Made by a program: the position numbers and the translations under genes. A DNA stretch of 64,000 nt, from assembly GCA_029204225.1 (NCBI GenBank), contig CM055097.1:27189039-27253038 (forward strand), given 5' to 3'. The notes beneath the pieces were generated by a model. The model saw only the letters and a program-made list of their open reading frames with translations, searched no databases and was not told where the DNA came from. Origin of the DNA: Diphasiastrum complanatum. Its lineage: Eukaryota > Streptophyta > Lycopodiopsida > Lycopodiales > Lycopodiaceae. Shown in pieces: positions 28,397 to 39,675 of this stretch; the first letter of the stretch is position 1, and each line of letters begins with the position of its first letter.

Positions 28397-28573
28397 ATGA
28401 AGAGGACGAGACTTTTGCTGCAGTTTGTAACAGCTGCTTCACATCGTTGTTATCCCGCTATGGGCTTCACATCTTCAGAAAAGCTTTTAGCTGCAGGTCA
28501 AGACTCGGCTGTACTAAGGAAAGCATCAAATGCACATCCAAGTACGAGTACATCCCATTCGCATTCTGAAATG
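28397..28573 (+). CDS. tentative first exon of the AAA ATPase gene (transit peptide-like)
   Basis: The ATG at 28397 opens 59 codons (MKRTRLLLQFVTAASHRCYP through ASNAHPSTSTSHSHSEM) to a possible GT donor at 28574. It is rich in Arg, Ser, Thr and Ala with few acids, as expected of an organelle-targeting presequence. Assignment to the AAA gene is an inference from position and orientation. Phase does not directly join the exon at 33372, so another exon would be needed between them. Confidence 0.35.
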
Positions 28574-28599
28574 GTTGTTATTCGCTATTGGGTCTTAAA

Positions 28600-30465
28600 G
28601 TTGAAGTAGATTGGTATGAGCTTTTCATAAATGTGGACTTCTAAACGTGCATATCCTTTTTTACCGTTGAATTCGGTAGATTGATCAGTTCGTCGAGCAT
28701 TTCAAGACTGGGGGGAAAATTTAGAAGACTTTTGTGTGTAACATTTCCCGTTCATGACACCAAAGCCATCAGCTGTGAAATGGACCTCAACTGCAAAATC
28801 CAACATGTGCTGAAATGAACCTAAGTTTTCATTGGCTTCTTATTAGGATTCTAGCCCATGTTTATGTTGAGGTTCTTTGAGAGCTTGAATAGGCATTCGA
28901 CACCATCTTCACCACATATTCCAAGCCAATCAAATAGCTGTTGATTCCTTCACCTATGTTATATTTCTCTTGGAAGCTTCTCAAATTTTCAGTTTGCAAG
29001 ATGCAATGTTGTCAAAGGTCATTTTTAGTTTGAAAATAGGGCAAGCTAAGCTTCACCTTGAAGCCAATCTGCTCATTAATCTTTTTAGACATAAATCACT
29101 TTGACAATACAAAATTTCATTTGTAAGCCAAAAAGGATGAATCATTAATTATTGCTCCATCTACAACTTTTTAATACCTAAGCATGAAAGGTTAACATGT
29201 CATAAGTGAAGGATGTGTGTAGACAATCAACTGGAAAGCAAATGCCTATACACAGTGAAGCTATGTTACTTTTGCAACAAATCAGATACGATCTGAGAAG
29301 ATAAAGGTAAATCAGGAACAAGATATGTCTCAGTCCCGCCCTCTATTATCAGCTGTCACATATGCCTTGGAGATGTATCACTTAAACTGCTTACTTGAGA
29401 TAGGTTCATGGTCATCCTCTGAATAGATATAACAAAATTTGAAATGCCTAGAATTTAGGTGATTACACATATGTTGCTCCCCAAAATCTAGAGACAGTGT
29501 GCCCAAAGAAGCGATCAATTAGAGCCAAGGATGATATTAAAATGTGCTAGTTACCTACTACACACAAAAATTTGGTGCCACATTAGCATAGTCACAACTA
29601 GATTCAAATCGAAATTTGCATCAAGTTCGAACTGCTTTTTGCTCCCAGCAAAAAAAAAACAAAAACAAACGGTTCGAACGTTCCCCGATTCAAACCTAGC
29701 TAGCTGGTTCGAATCGGGACGAATCGCTTGCAACATTGAAAGTGAGCCATAGATGTAGGGCAACACATTTCGCTGCATCCACATTTTGGACAGCAAAATG
29801 CTATTTCGAACACAGATTATTTTATTTAATTGTTTTAGGAGAAAACATTGATTGTTGGAAACTTTTTTGGTAGTATCGCTAAGGATCATAATCATGTTGG
29901 ATGACTAGCACAGGATCCTATCTACAATAGTCAAAACCATTATATGTATAGTTTAGCTAATTTAGTCGACAGTTCCTTTAAAAAATTTCAAGGAAAAACA
30001 AATTTTTTTCTAGGAAAAGTAAAAGAAATTCCAATTTTTTTTTTCTTTTTTTTTTTTTGCGTTTCAGAACGGGCATTGCAACTATTTCTGAAACATACAA
30101 AATATTATGTGCTTTTAGAATAGATTTGCCATAAGAGTTTTTAGTGGTACCACTTTCACATTGCACAACATTTAATGTTGTTTTCAGAACTTAGCCAAAT
30201 AAGTTTCAAATTTGGCTATGATTTAAATAAAGATTCCAATCTTGCATAGAATTGAAAAGGTTCAAAACCCTTTGAATCTAGATTTATTGTAATTATTTAC
30301 ACGAGAGATGAGAGGTACATAAAAGAGAACTTTGTTATTGGTAGAAGAATGGTATTGCCAGTATTTGATAAAGCATTAACTCTCTATTTGCAATAGGCAA
30401 TGAGTTATTCAAGGTAGGTATCTATAATGGCCTAATTTCTTACAATCATTTCACTTCAATCGTTG
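28600..30465. other. no gene recognised
   Basis: Unassigned. Near 29687-29715 two arms GATTCAAACC and GGTTCGAATC face each other; a second patch with similar wording is at about 54600-54680. Confidence 0.45.
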
Positions 30466-30469
30466 TGTC

Positions 30470-31860
30470 ACTTAAAAAAAGATAACATGGTAGCATATGC
30501 TCTATCATGAAGATCCTTGCTAAATGCCATGCCTGTTGCTTTCCATGAAAAGCTCACTATGTAGAAGTATTGTATACACGCAATGTAGAGTTTTGGCAAT
30601 TATGTAGGCTTCTATGGGGTATGGCAAAGTATCGAAGGACTTGTCCCTTTAGGATGCATATCTATGTAAGGATGGTGAACTTCGTGCTACCAAGAAATTA
30701 AGAGACAATGTATTGCAAGAAAGCCATAACCCTCCATATGTGGGGCATAGTGGTGTTGTTGCTACTTTTGAATCTTTGAATAAATTTTCTTTTGGCCATC
30801 CGTGATGAAAGAAAAATAAGCGTATGTAGAAGCTTGTGTAACTTGCTAGCACATTGAGTACGGAAAAGACACTTGGATTGTTTGAAGCCTTGCATATTCT
30901 CAAGGAACAACGACTAAATATACTATAGATTATGTGATAGGTTTACCTAGGACAAGGTTTGGATATGAAATGTGTTGGACCATGATGGACAAGCTCAACA
31001 AATAGGCTCATTTTGTTTCCATGTACGAAGAAACCGAAATCTAGAGAAGCAACACACTTGTATATAGCTGCATTTTTGTGCACCAAGGCCTTTCCAAGTT
31101 CTTAATTCTGAATAGAGGTTCTTGTTTTGCTAGCAACTTTTAAAGAGCTTTGTTTGGAGCTTTGGGACCATTTTAAGATTTTCATCCGCTTACTATTCTT
31201 AGACAAATGTTCAAAGTGAAGTGGCCAATAGAATAGTGCTAGATCTCCTATAATGTTCATTGTTAGAGATGTCAATGTGAAAGTGTCCACTTTTGGCATA
31301 TTTTTCTTATAACAATAATGGTAATTTCTCAATGATTAAGGTACCATTTGAGATTTTGGATGGTAGGCATACAATTTCTTAGATGTTTCAAACCAAGGAG
31401 TAAACTTTGCTATTGATGAACTCGTTGAGGATTACAAGTGCTTATGAGAACGTGAGGGTTGCTATTGCTAAGGCCCAAGGAAGGTAGCAAATTGGACGGT
31501 GGCAAGATTTCAAGATGGAGATCAAATTTTACTTAGATTTGAGGACACAGAGAACACAAAGGAAAAGTGTATTTGTATCTTAAGCTAGCCCTTATGTATT
31601 ATCTCCCCTTTAAGGTGGCCAATGAGATAATGAGATAACCTATGAGTTGGACTTACCTTCAAATTGTAAAGTGCACAATCAGTTCTATCTGAATCCCATG
31701 AAAAATCTATGGGGACCATTTCTCAAGGGACTATTGATGAATATTTGGTAGAAGTTGTGGACAAGGAAAAAATACCTTTGGTTGAGTGTATTTTGTTACA
31801 CAAACAATGCAAAGGAAGGAAGAGGCAAGTGTCCATGTAATACCCCCTAAAGTTAAATAA
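30470..31860 (+). pseudogene. degenerate Ty3/gypsy RNase H-integrase remnant
   Basis: Scattered plus-strand frames spell gypsy Pol in order: DNMVAYALS (RNase H end, usually NxVADALSR), the H2C2 region (FWPSM, VEACVTCLA), the integrase core (FQVLNSE, TNVQSEVANRIV), SYNNGNFSMIKVPFEILDGR, and the post-integrase segment (GDQILLRFEDTENTKEK). Many stops and frameshifts are present. It is an old fossil with no LTRs recognised. Confidence 0.7.
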
Positions 31861-32580
31861 TTACCCATCCACATTTGCAAGATATCTTCCAAGACTTCCC
31901 AGAAATTTTGATCATGTACCAAGTACATGTCTGATTGAGGACAACACTTTATGCCTCCGAGGAGATGCTACCCATGCAAATTTTCCATTACTTCTGCCGA
32001 GGAAACCATCGACGATGGGACTACATCAGTCTCTCCAAAAATAGAGACTATTTTACCAAACTTATCTTTAAATACCAATGAATGGTTTTTAAAATCTATT
32101 TCTAAGGAATTTGATTTACTATAAAACCATTCATAGCCTAAGATGACATCAGTGCGATCGAGATTCATGATGTGAAAGTCGAGTCGCTCGGCATAGTCCG
32201 CATCTGAAGCTCCAAATCAGGGACCTTGACATCCCAGATTTCTGTGTACAACCCCGAGGCTAGATGGACCACATAATGGTGATCACTGGCCATGGGGGCA
32301 CCCGAAGCTTCTGCACAAGCCGAGAATTCAAAAAATTGTGAGTGCTTCCTGAATCAAATAGTACATTTACATCTTTCCCTAATATCTTGCCTCTAACTCG
32401 AAACAACTGATTAGGCTTGAAAGATAATGTACTGAAATCGCATGCACAACCACAATTTCCTAATATATTGACTTGCAATTTACCTGCGGGTCGCCGTTTA
32501 GCATGGTGCCCGGGTTTATTCCACAAAAAGTAGAGATTCTCTTTAGTTGGCGCGATCCTCGCCTTGTCTTTTACAACTAA
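31860..32580 (-). pseudogene. degenerate Ty3/gypsy gag end and protease
   Basis: Minus strand: a zinc-knuckle remnant (CWN/KPGHHAKRRP region), then the retropepsin site VLFDSGSTHNFLNSRLV, then DVILGYEWF (flap-distal ILGMxWL motif) and a pre-RT piece (QNFWEVLEDIL). The frame is broken near 32170-32260. It lies convergent with the plus-strand gypsy fragment, so at least two insertions or a rearrangement are involved. Confidence 0.75.
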
Positions 32581-33371
32581 TTGTTTTTCTTTTTCTTCTG
32601 TTGGTACACAACAGCTTCCAGTTCTTCAAAAAAACCCCTGCCAGAAATCAGCTACAAGAAAGGTCTAGAGCAGCTGCCAGAAAAGGTATGAACAACTAGC
32701 AAAAAAGTAGCTGGTAGTCAGAAAACACTTTAAGAAGCCCTTGAACTATTAGATACGATACCCTTTCTAATGATCAACAAGATAGTTGAACCCCATTGAT
32801 ACATGCTGCTAAGTCTTTAAACTTATCACGATGGTGGTGTTAGGGTAAATCACAGCACCTTAAAAGTTGCTTGGAAGCTAATAGAAATGGAAGTCTGATG
32901 TGTGCTGGGTCGTAATAACAAGTGGCAACTAATGCTCTTCTCCTAAAACATGCTTCTTAGAATAGCACACTATGTGAAGAAAATCTCAAATTAAAGCGTT
33001 GGATTAACCTAACTAGACTCACTAGAAATAAACATAAAAATGAATGCTTAGAAATTGACAATTTGTTTCAAAGTTTAGTTGGATGGCTTAAATTTTGCTC
33101 TTTAAGTCAAATGTAGTGTTGAGCTGTTCATATGTTTTCTTCCATCCAAGATGAAAAGTCAAAAAGAATAGCTTGATTTGTAATTGACAACTCCTAAGAA
33201 TCCGATTCTCCTTTCATTTTAGGAAAAGTAAATGGCTGTGCTACTCACGGAACTGATAATCACTTCTTGATTTGTTGTATCACTATGGAACTATGCCTTT
33301 GATTGGAAATTATGAAATTTTTGTGCTGATGCTTGAATATTACTTAATATCTATGGTGGATGAAATTTCAG
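32581..33371. other. no gene recognised (intron-like)
   Basis: AT-rich, T-rich sequence leading into a TTTCAG acceptor at 33371. Confidence 0.4.
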
Positions 33372-33517
33372 GCCTGTTTTGGTGTAGCTTGAAAGGTTCC
33401 TCAATTGCTACTTCAAACATACCAAGGAGCTATTGGAATTTTGTTCTTTCTGCTGTTGCAAGTTGTGGACTATTTGGTGCCTTGATTTCACAGCCAGTAT
33501 TCAATGAGAGCACGATT
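33372..33517 (+). CDS. tentative internal exon of the AAA ATPase gene
   Basis: Bounded by GAAATTTCAG and GTAAGTTT, the best-looking intron signals in this part of the window. The frame (needing one base from the previous exon) reads LFWCSLKGSSIATSNIPRS, then YWNFVLSAVASCGLFGALIS, then QPVFNESTI. The middle part is a probable membrane segment. It ends in phase 0, as would fit a phase 0 exon start at 44627. Membership in the AAA gene is inferred from orientation only. Confidence 0.4.
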
Positions 33518-33739
33518 GTAAGTTTTTCTCATTTTGAGAGGGTTTGACTAGGAACATTACTTGCCATCTTCTTTTCAACTTCATCAACTAAAATGATGTG
33601 TATGTTGTCAAGATGCTTTGTAAATCACTACCCATAATATGATTTATGTTGATAGCGTAAAGGTCTCGTGTCTTGTTTTTTTCTACAAATGAAGGAGAGA
33701 CAACAATCTTGTTTTTCTAGTTCTCATCCAAAAACCCAC

Positions 33740-33767
33740 AACTCTCTCTCTCTCTCTCTCTCTCTCT
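33740..33767. repeat. (CT)n microsatellite
   Basis: About 28 bp of CT. Confidence 0.9.
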
Positions 33768-33875
33768 GTCCTCCTTTCTTAAAGATTTTTATATACACTC
33801 CCATGGTTTTCACATACTTGGCATGTACTCCTTTTGGTCTTATATGCCTTTTGGCATGGAAAAGACATTAATAAA

Positions 33876-33879
<4 letters not shown>

Positions 33880-33947
<68 letters not shown>
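33880..33947. repeat. (CT)n microsatellite next to LINE
   Basis: About 68 bp of CT, immediately upstream of the LINE fragment. Confidence 0.95.
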
Positions 33948-33951
<4 letters not shown>

Positions 33952-33960
33952 TCCCCTCCT

Positions 33961-35672
33961 TTCCCCATGACAGTATAGATGAAACACAAGCTACTTTGCT
34001 TACCACCTCTCTTCACATTGACGCTTCTCTAGTCTTTCCTTCTAAGCCCCATAAAGGCAAATCCACACATTCTTCACTGCTCCCTCCTCTACACCCCCCG
34101 TGGTATGATGACGAATGTCGCTCTCTTCATCATCTTGTTACCCAAGCATGTACTCATGCTCCTCACCTTCTCCGTTCCTCCCGATGTGCATACCATCGTA
34201 CACTCCGCCGTAAAAAGCGTGCCTATCATGACTCCGAAGGAAAACGTCTTCAGCTCTTCCTCGGGTGCTTTTTGGCGCGAGTTTATCCCTCGTGCTCCAC
34301 CACCTCTCTTGTTTGACCTCCGCATATGGGCCGACTATGCTACTACCCTCTACACCATACTCACTGACTCACCCATCTCTATCTCTCCCCGACCTTCTGA
34401 GTTCACCTTCTTCACCTCTGACATGGTACTTGCGGCCATCAAGAGAATGAAGTCCCATAAGGCGAGAGATATCAAGGACCTGAATCCAAACTCCTAACCC
34501 ATGCTGCTGACCTACTTGCTCCCACACTAGCCACTCTCCTCAATTCCGTAGTTGTTTATGGCTTCCCATCATCCTGGTGCACCAACATCATCGTTCCTAT
34601 CTAGTATCCATAAAAATGCTGACCCGATGATTCCTGGTAACTATCACACTATCATGATTGGGCATGTTCTCGTGAAGCTATATGTTACCATACTTCAATC
34701 TGCAGTGAGCACAGAGGCGGAATACAGGAGCTTACATGCTTTGGGACAGATAGGTTTTTGAGCCCATTATTCTACCACTGACCATATCTTCACACTTCTG
34801 GCTTTGATTGAGGAAGCCAAGTACAGGAGAGAGAAGGTTTACTGTTGTTTTGTGGACTTCAGGAAAGCCTTTGATTTTGTTCCACGCTCCTTGCTCATTC
34901 AGAGAGTTCGTGACCTTGGCTTCCCCACTAGCATCATTCTGGTTGTTGTGGCTCTTTATGGGAGAGTCTTGTGTTGTTTCTGACATGGCAGTGGTATTTC
35001 TGAGCACATTTCGAGCACTATTGGGGTGAAGCAAGGTTGTTCTCTTTCACCGGCTCTTTTTGGATTATATATTGATGAGCTAGAGAGAGTCACCTCACAG
35101 TGCGGCGGTTCAGGTTGCAGACTTGATGATATTCTGATTGCCATTCTGTACCCAATGGGGCTTGGGGGGTGAACATTGCGAAGACCAAGGTTATGGTCTT
35201 CAACACTTCTAGAGCTTTCATGTGACGTTAGGAGCTCACTCTTGATGGATAGATCCTAGAGGTAGTCTCTTCATACACGTACTTGGGGATACTTTTCTCT
35301 GGTCCTACATTCAGCATGCGACAGGCAGCTACCACTAGACTTGGGAAGGGACATGCCTCCCTTGTTTAGCTAGAGTATTTTTGCTTCAGGAAGTTCATTT
35401 GGGATGCTCGGAGTAAGTGTAGATCTTTTGATATTGTTGTCACCCTCACAACCTTATATGCAGCAGAGACATGGTGTATCGGTCTTTTCTCCTCACACTA
35501 GGCGAGTATCTCGAGATTACAGACCACCATGTTAGCTCGTATGATTTGGGCGAAGCCCTCTGTTCCACATGAGGTCCTCCTTGCCGAGTTTGTTGTTCCA
35601 CCTATACAGATAGATAGATGCAGATGGGAGAGATACATAGATAGCATTTGCTTCTTCACACTATCTTCATGA
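33961..35672 (+). pseudogene. LINE (non-LTR) retrotransposon ORF2 fragment
   Basis: Plus-strand frames with several shifts read PPWYDDECRSLH (endonuclease-RT linker), MKSHKARDIKDL, YCCFVDFRKAFDFVPRSLL (RT motif with catalytic Asp), GVKQGCSLSPALFGLYIDEL (RT motif), NIAKTKVMVFNTS, TYLGILFSGPTFSMR, and the tail ARMIWAKPSV...FVVPPIQIDRCRWERY. A target-primed RT would be the product. It is 5' truncated, has no endonuclease domain and carries stops and frameshifts. Its end is duplicated at 35941-36166. Confidence 0.88.
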
Positions 35673-35907
35673 TCAGGGCTACAAGCTTGTCAAAATTTGA
35701 TCCAGAAATTCTAAATGGAGTTAACTAATTGTATTAGCACTCACACACACCAAGACCGTCATAAGAGATTAAGTGAGAGCTCAAATTATGAAAGAATGAG
35801 CAAAGCTCTATACAATATGGAATGAATGTGGTTGGGCGCCGGCCTCTCTTATATAGATTCTCTAGTCTAGCTAAAAGCAAAAGCAAAGCTAAGGCAAAAA
35901 GCTGATG
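35454..35907. repeat. direct repeat, copy 1 (LINE tail plus copia LTR start)
   Basis: Starts TTATATGCAGCAGAGACATGG and ends AAGGCAAAAAGCT. It matches 35941-36385 with scattered mismatches. The part from 35688 (TGTCAAAATTTGATCC) is the start of the copia LTR described at 36167. Confidence 0.85.
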
Positions 35908-35940
35908 AACAATTGTTGTACTTCAATATGCTTTGTCTTG

Positions 35941-36385
35941 TTATATGTAGCAGAGACATGGTATATTGGTCTTTTCTCCTCACACTGGTTCAGTATCTTG
36001 AGATTACAGACCACCATGTTAGCTCGTATGATTCGGGCGAAGCCCCCACGAGGTCCTCCTTGCCGAGTTTGTTGTTCCACCTATACAGATAGATAGATGC
36101 AGATGGGAGAGATACATAGATAGCATTTGCTTCTTCACATTATCTTCATGATCAGGGCTACAAGCTTGTCAAAATTTGATCCAAAAATTCTAAATGGCGT
36201 TAACTAATTGTATTAGCACTCACACACACCAAGACCGTCATAAGAGATTAAGTAAGAGCTCAGATTATGAAAGAATTAGCAAAGCTCTATACAATATGGA
36301 ATGAATGTGGTTGGGTGCCAGCCTCTCTTATATAGATTCTCTAGTCTAGCTAAAAGGAAAAGCAAAGTTAAGGCAAAAAGCTAAT
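35941..36385. repeat. direct repeat, copy 2 (LINE tail plus copia LTR start)
   Basis: Second copy of the ~450 bp unit, offset 487 bp. It contains the LINE tail again (LQTTMLARMIRAKP) up to 36166 and then continues into the full LTR. Confidence 0.85.
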
Positions 36386-36575
36386 TGCTATCACTACTAC
36401 CTATTTTGAGTAAAGACCCAAGATTTTATTCTAAGTACTAAAATCAAGTCCTATTCTAGTAGTAGTGTGCCCACCTACATGCATGACAAATGAAAATGAC
36501 TTACTACCCTATAATAGCATGCAGGCATGGCCAAACTAACATTTAGGGGTACATAGTAAACATTAATTCCTAACA
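36167..36575 (-). repeat. 3' LTR of copia element B
   Basis: 409 bp from TGTCAAAATTTGATCC to ATTCCTAACA, followed inside by the minus-strand purine tract ATTAAGGGGG. It is homologous to the LTR at 49946-50367 (same family). On the minus strand, CTATATAAGAGAGG near 36333 is the likely TATA region. Confidence 0.85.
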
Positions 36576-37773
36576 CCCCCTTAATGTTTACTTTGTTATC
36601 TATTACTCCTAGAAGTTCTCTAAACTTTTAAAACTTTTCTTTGCCAAGTCCTTCGGTAAAGATATCCGCAACTTGCTCTTCCGTAGGGCAATAGATAAGC
36701 TCCACTTCACCACTCTGAATCTTCTCTCTGATGAAGGGTTGTTACCATATTGCTTCACTTGCCGTACTCGTAGTAGCCCGGTACTCTGCCTCTATAGATG
36801 ATAATGCTAGCACCAGAACCAAGACTAAAAACGTAACCTGTAGTAGATCTTTGATCTTCCGCATCTCCAGCCCAATCAGCATCCACATATCCCTGTAACC
36901 GCAAATCATCCTGTCTCTCATAGATGATACAAAACCTCAATGTACCCTGGATATATTTGAGTACTCGCTTAGCAGCTCTCCAATGAACCTGCGTAGGCTT
37001 AGCCATAAACTGACTAACCATACTAACAACATAAGCAATATCTGGTCTCGTAGTAGTTAGATAGATTAAGCTTCCAACAAGCTTTCTATATAACGTCTCG
37101 TCTACATCCTGATCCTCCTCAGCTTTAGTAAGCTTACATCCACTATCATATGGCGTAGAAATAGGCTTGCACTCTGACATGAGCATGCTTAGATTGAGAA
37201 ATAAATAGTCCTTGTGCTACTCTCCATACCTCAATCCTTGAACCAAGATCTTTCATGTTGAACTCTGATGAGAGATCATTTTTGATATCCTAAATCACAC
37301 CATGATTCGATCCTGTGATAACAAGGTTATCCAGACACATCACTACAATCACAATATGACCATCCCTAATCAAAATATAAAGTGTAGGCTCCGAACTACT
37401 CCTCTGAAAGCCGAGCTCCTCAAAGTATGTGTCAATCCTCGTGCACCTTGCCCTGGATGCGTACTTAAGTCCATATAATGCCTTGTCCAACTTGCAAACC
37501 TTGTCTTCATGTCTTGCTACTATGTATCCCTTTGGCTGCTCCATGTAGACTTCCTCCTCTAGAAATCCATTCAGGAGTGCACTTTTCACATCCATTTGTT
37601 GAATATCCCATCCAAACTAAGTTGCCAATGATGAAACTGTCCTCATAGTAGTTGACTTAGCAACTGGTGCAAAAGTTTTTTCATAGTCAATTCCTTCCCG
37701 TTGAGCATAACATTTCGCCACGAATCTTACCTTATGTTTATCTATAGAACCATTCGATTTGTACTTACTTCTG
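36576..37773 (-). pseudogene. copia element B: truncated RT-RNase H
   Basis: Minus strand: the RT motif MDVKSALLNGFLEEEVYMEQ, then LDKALYGLKYASRARC, then VVMCLDNLVITG where active enzymes have YVDD, so the catalytic box is altered. Next come the RT-RNase H linker (STPYDSGCKL, LVGSLIYLTTTRPDIAYVV), VDADWAGD and AEYRATT. A deletion joins EAIW to [16 protein letters not shown] near 36740, removing the CDNQS block of RNase H. The 5' part of the element is lost at 37773, where a duplicated gypsy unit begins. It lies in an intron of the AAA gene in antisense. Confidence 0.88.
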
Positions 37774-39526
37774 GCTCGTTAGTGTTAGTCTCCTGCTAGT
37801 AGTACTTGCATCTTAGTGAAAATTTCCCTCACAAAGGGGGGCATCTTAGTCCGTCTATTGGTGTTGCATGTGATGTTGGGGTCGGGATGACTAAATGTGG
37901 TTATTGAATTTAAGAAGCAATTGTTCACATTAGGTGCAAGTGGTTTCATAGCCTAGGAATTCTAGTTCAATTGGCCACTGTATGTCAATGCATGTTGCAT
38001 GCATGTTATGGACCCAACCATTCCTGGTTTTTTGTATATTTATTTCTAGTTAAGAATCAATTTTCCTACTATGGGCATTTTCAATTTTTATTCAAATTTA
38101 TATAGCCTGAAGGCAAATTGACTACACTTGGGAACACCATAGAAATTGGATCTTGAAGTTTCACTTTGCTTTGAAGGTGAAAGGATCTGTTATAGCAAGA
38201 ATATTCCTATCTGGAAGGTGGAATTAATCACTCCCAAAGGTAGTGCAAGTGTTTGAGGGATCATGTTCTCATGATCTGCTTGAAGAATGGAGACTTCTAA
38301 CATTTTCTTTTCTCACAAGTTAGTAGATGGGTTTGGCATGACTTTATCCAAGATAAAACTCTCTGGACATATGACAACAATCAAGTGATGGTATTCTATG
38401 TTGAAGGCAAATATAAAGTGCTAATCAAGGGACTTGTTGACCAAATAGACCTGCTAGTAGGTCCTATCAGTGGAGCAGATTTGGTATTGGGAATCCCATG
38501 GAGAAACAAAAAGAGCTTAGTGGTAGACTATTCAACAAGCGTCTTTTTATTATTTACAATGGGAAAGTGGTGGTGATTAATGCAAATTGAAGTGGAGAGT
38601 CTGTTTCTTTAAAAAATCATATCCAAGTTGCTAAGGCCATCAATGGAAGAGTTGGTTTGTACCTTATTCTTGTACAAGTAGATAGTTATGGAGGAAACAA
38701 GCTGGATAGGAACATGATGCAGTTTTTGAACTAATTTTTTGACCTGTGTCTTAAAGTACTACCTAATGGCATGAACTGGTGGCTAGTTTTCATGTGTCAC
38801 ATGTTTGTGTTAAGAGGATTGGGGCTAGGATGGTGAGAGAGAAAAGGTATCTCATTCACCTTACGCAAAGTAGGTTGGTTTGAGACACTGTTGTGTGGGA
38901 ACTGATATTTTGTTGTAGTGTTGTCTATACATTAGTTCAAAATCTAGTGAATGCATCAAATCATTAATCAATAAATGCTATTCACCTTTATAGCGGATAC
39001 ATAAATTTTTCTCTTTCTTCATGATTATCCATAAAACCTTGGTATTATATTTTGTCATTTAGGACTTTGTTGAAGTCCTTCCCACTTTGCTTAGTAAGCA
39101 AGACCTATACCCAGTTGCCTAGTAAACAAGAAAAATAATGATCGTGAGATATGCAATTGCATATTTGTTCTTGTATTTTAAAGTGGTTCATATCCACTTG
39201 CCTAGACATTATACCCACTTGCGTAGTAAACAAGACACATAATGATCGTGACATGTGCAATCATTCATTTGTTTTTGTATGCTAGCATAGGTCATATCTT
39301 ACAACTTATTTCTATTTTTTTAAAGTTAGGTGAATGATTCAGGAAAGTACTGACTATGAGAATGTAAACGTACCATTTTAAGCTGGAGAGTGGATCACCT
39401 ACTTCAGAAGGTAATGTAGATGTTGAGAAGGTGGTACATCAAGTTCATGAAGGAGTAAGTGAAAGGTTGAAAGCATAGAAGCTCCAAGGAAATTTTATAC
39501 CTCAACTCAAAATTGGTGCAAGAGGG
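37774..39526 (+). repeat. duplicated gypsy-derived unit, copy 1
   Basis: Begins GGCTCGTTAGTGTTAGT and is about 95% identical by eye to 39676-41513. It contains a protease-like segment at 38385-38576 (LVGPISGADLVLGIPW, the ILGMxWL region of gypsy retropepsin) and, at its end, a post-integrase-like segment (ENVDVEKVVHQV-type). RT and most of integrase are missing between the two. Confidence 0.7.
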
Positions 39527-39675
39527 CAACTCATGAGGAGACACACATCTCATCCTCCTAGACAAAAGATTGTCTGTCTTGAATCTAGTGCATTTTGTTC
39601 TTGTTGCATATGCTGCAAATAGGAAAGTTGGTGTTCACGCACATGGCAAGTCCGAGTTTGTAACTCTCAAAATTG

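Noticed and set aside
34686-34760. STEAEYRSL inside the LINE, resembling copia RNase H SxEAEY
   Set aside because: A short chance match; the flanking frame is LINE reverse transcriptase (ALGQIGF followed by TTDHIFTLLALIEEAK).
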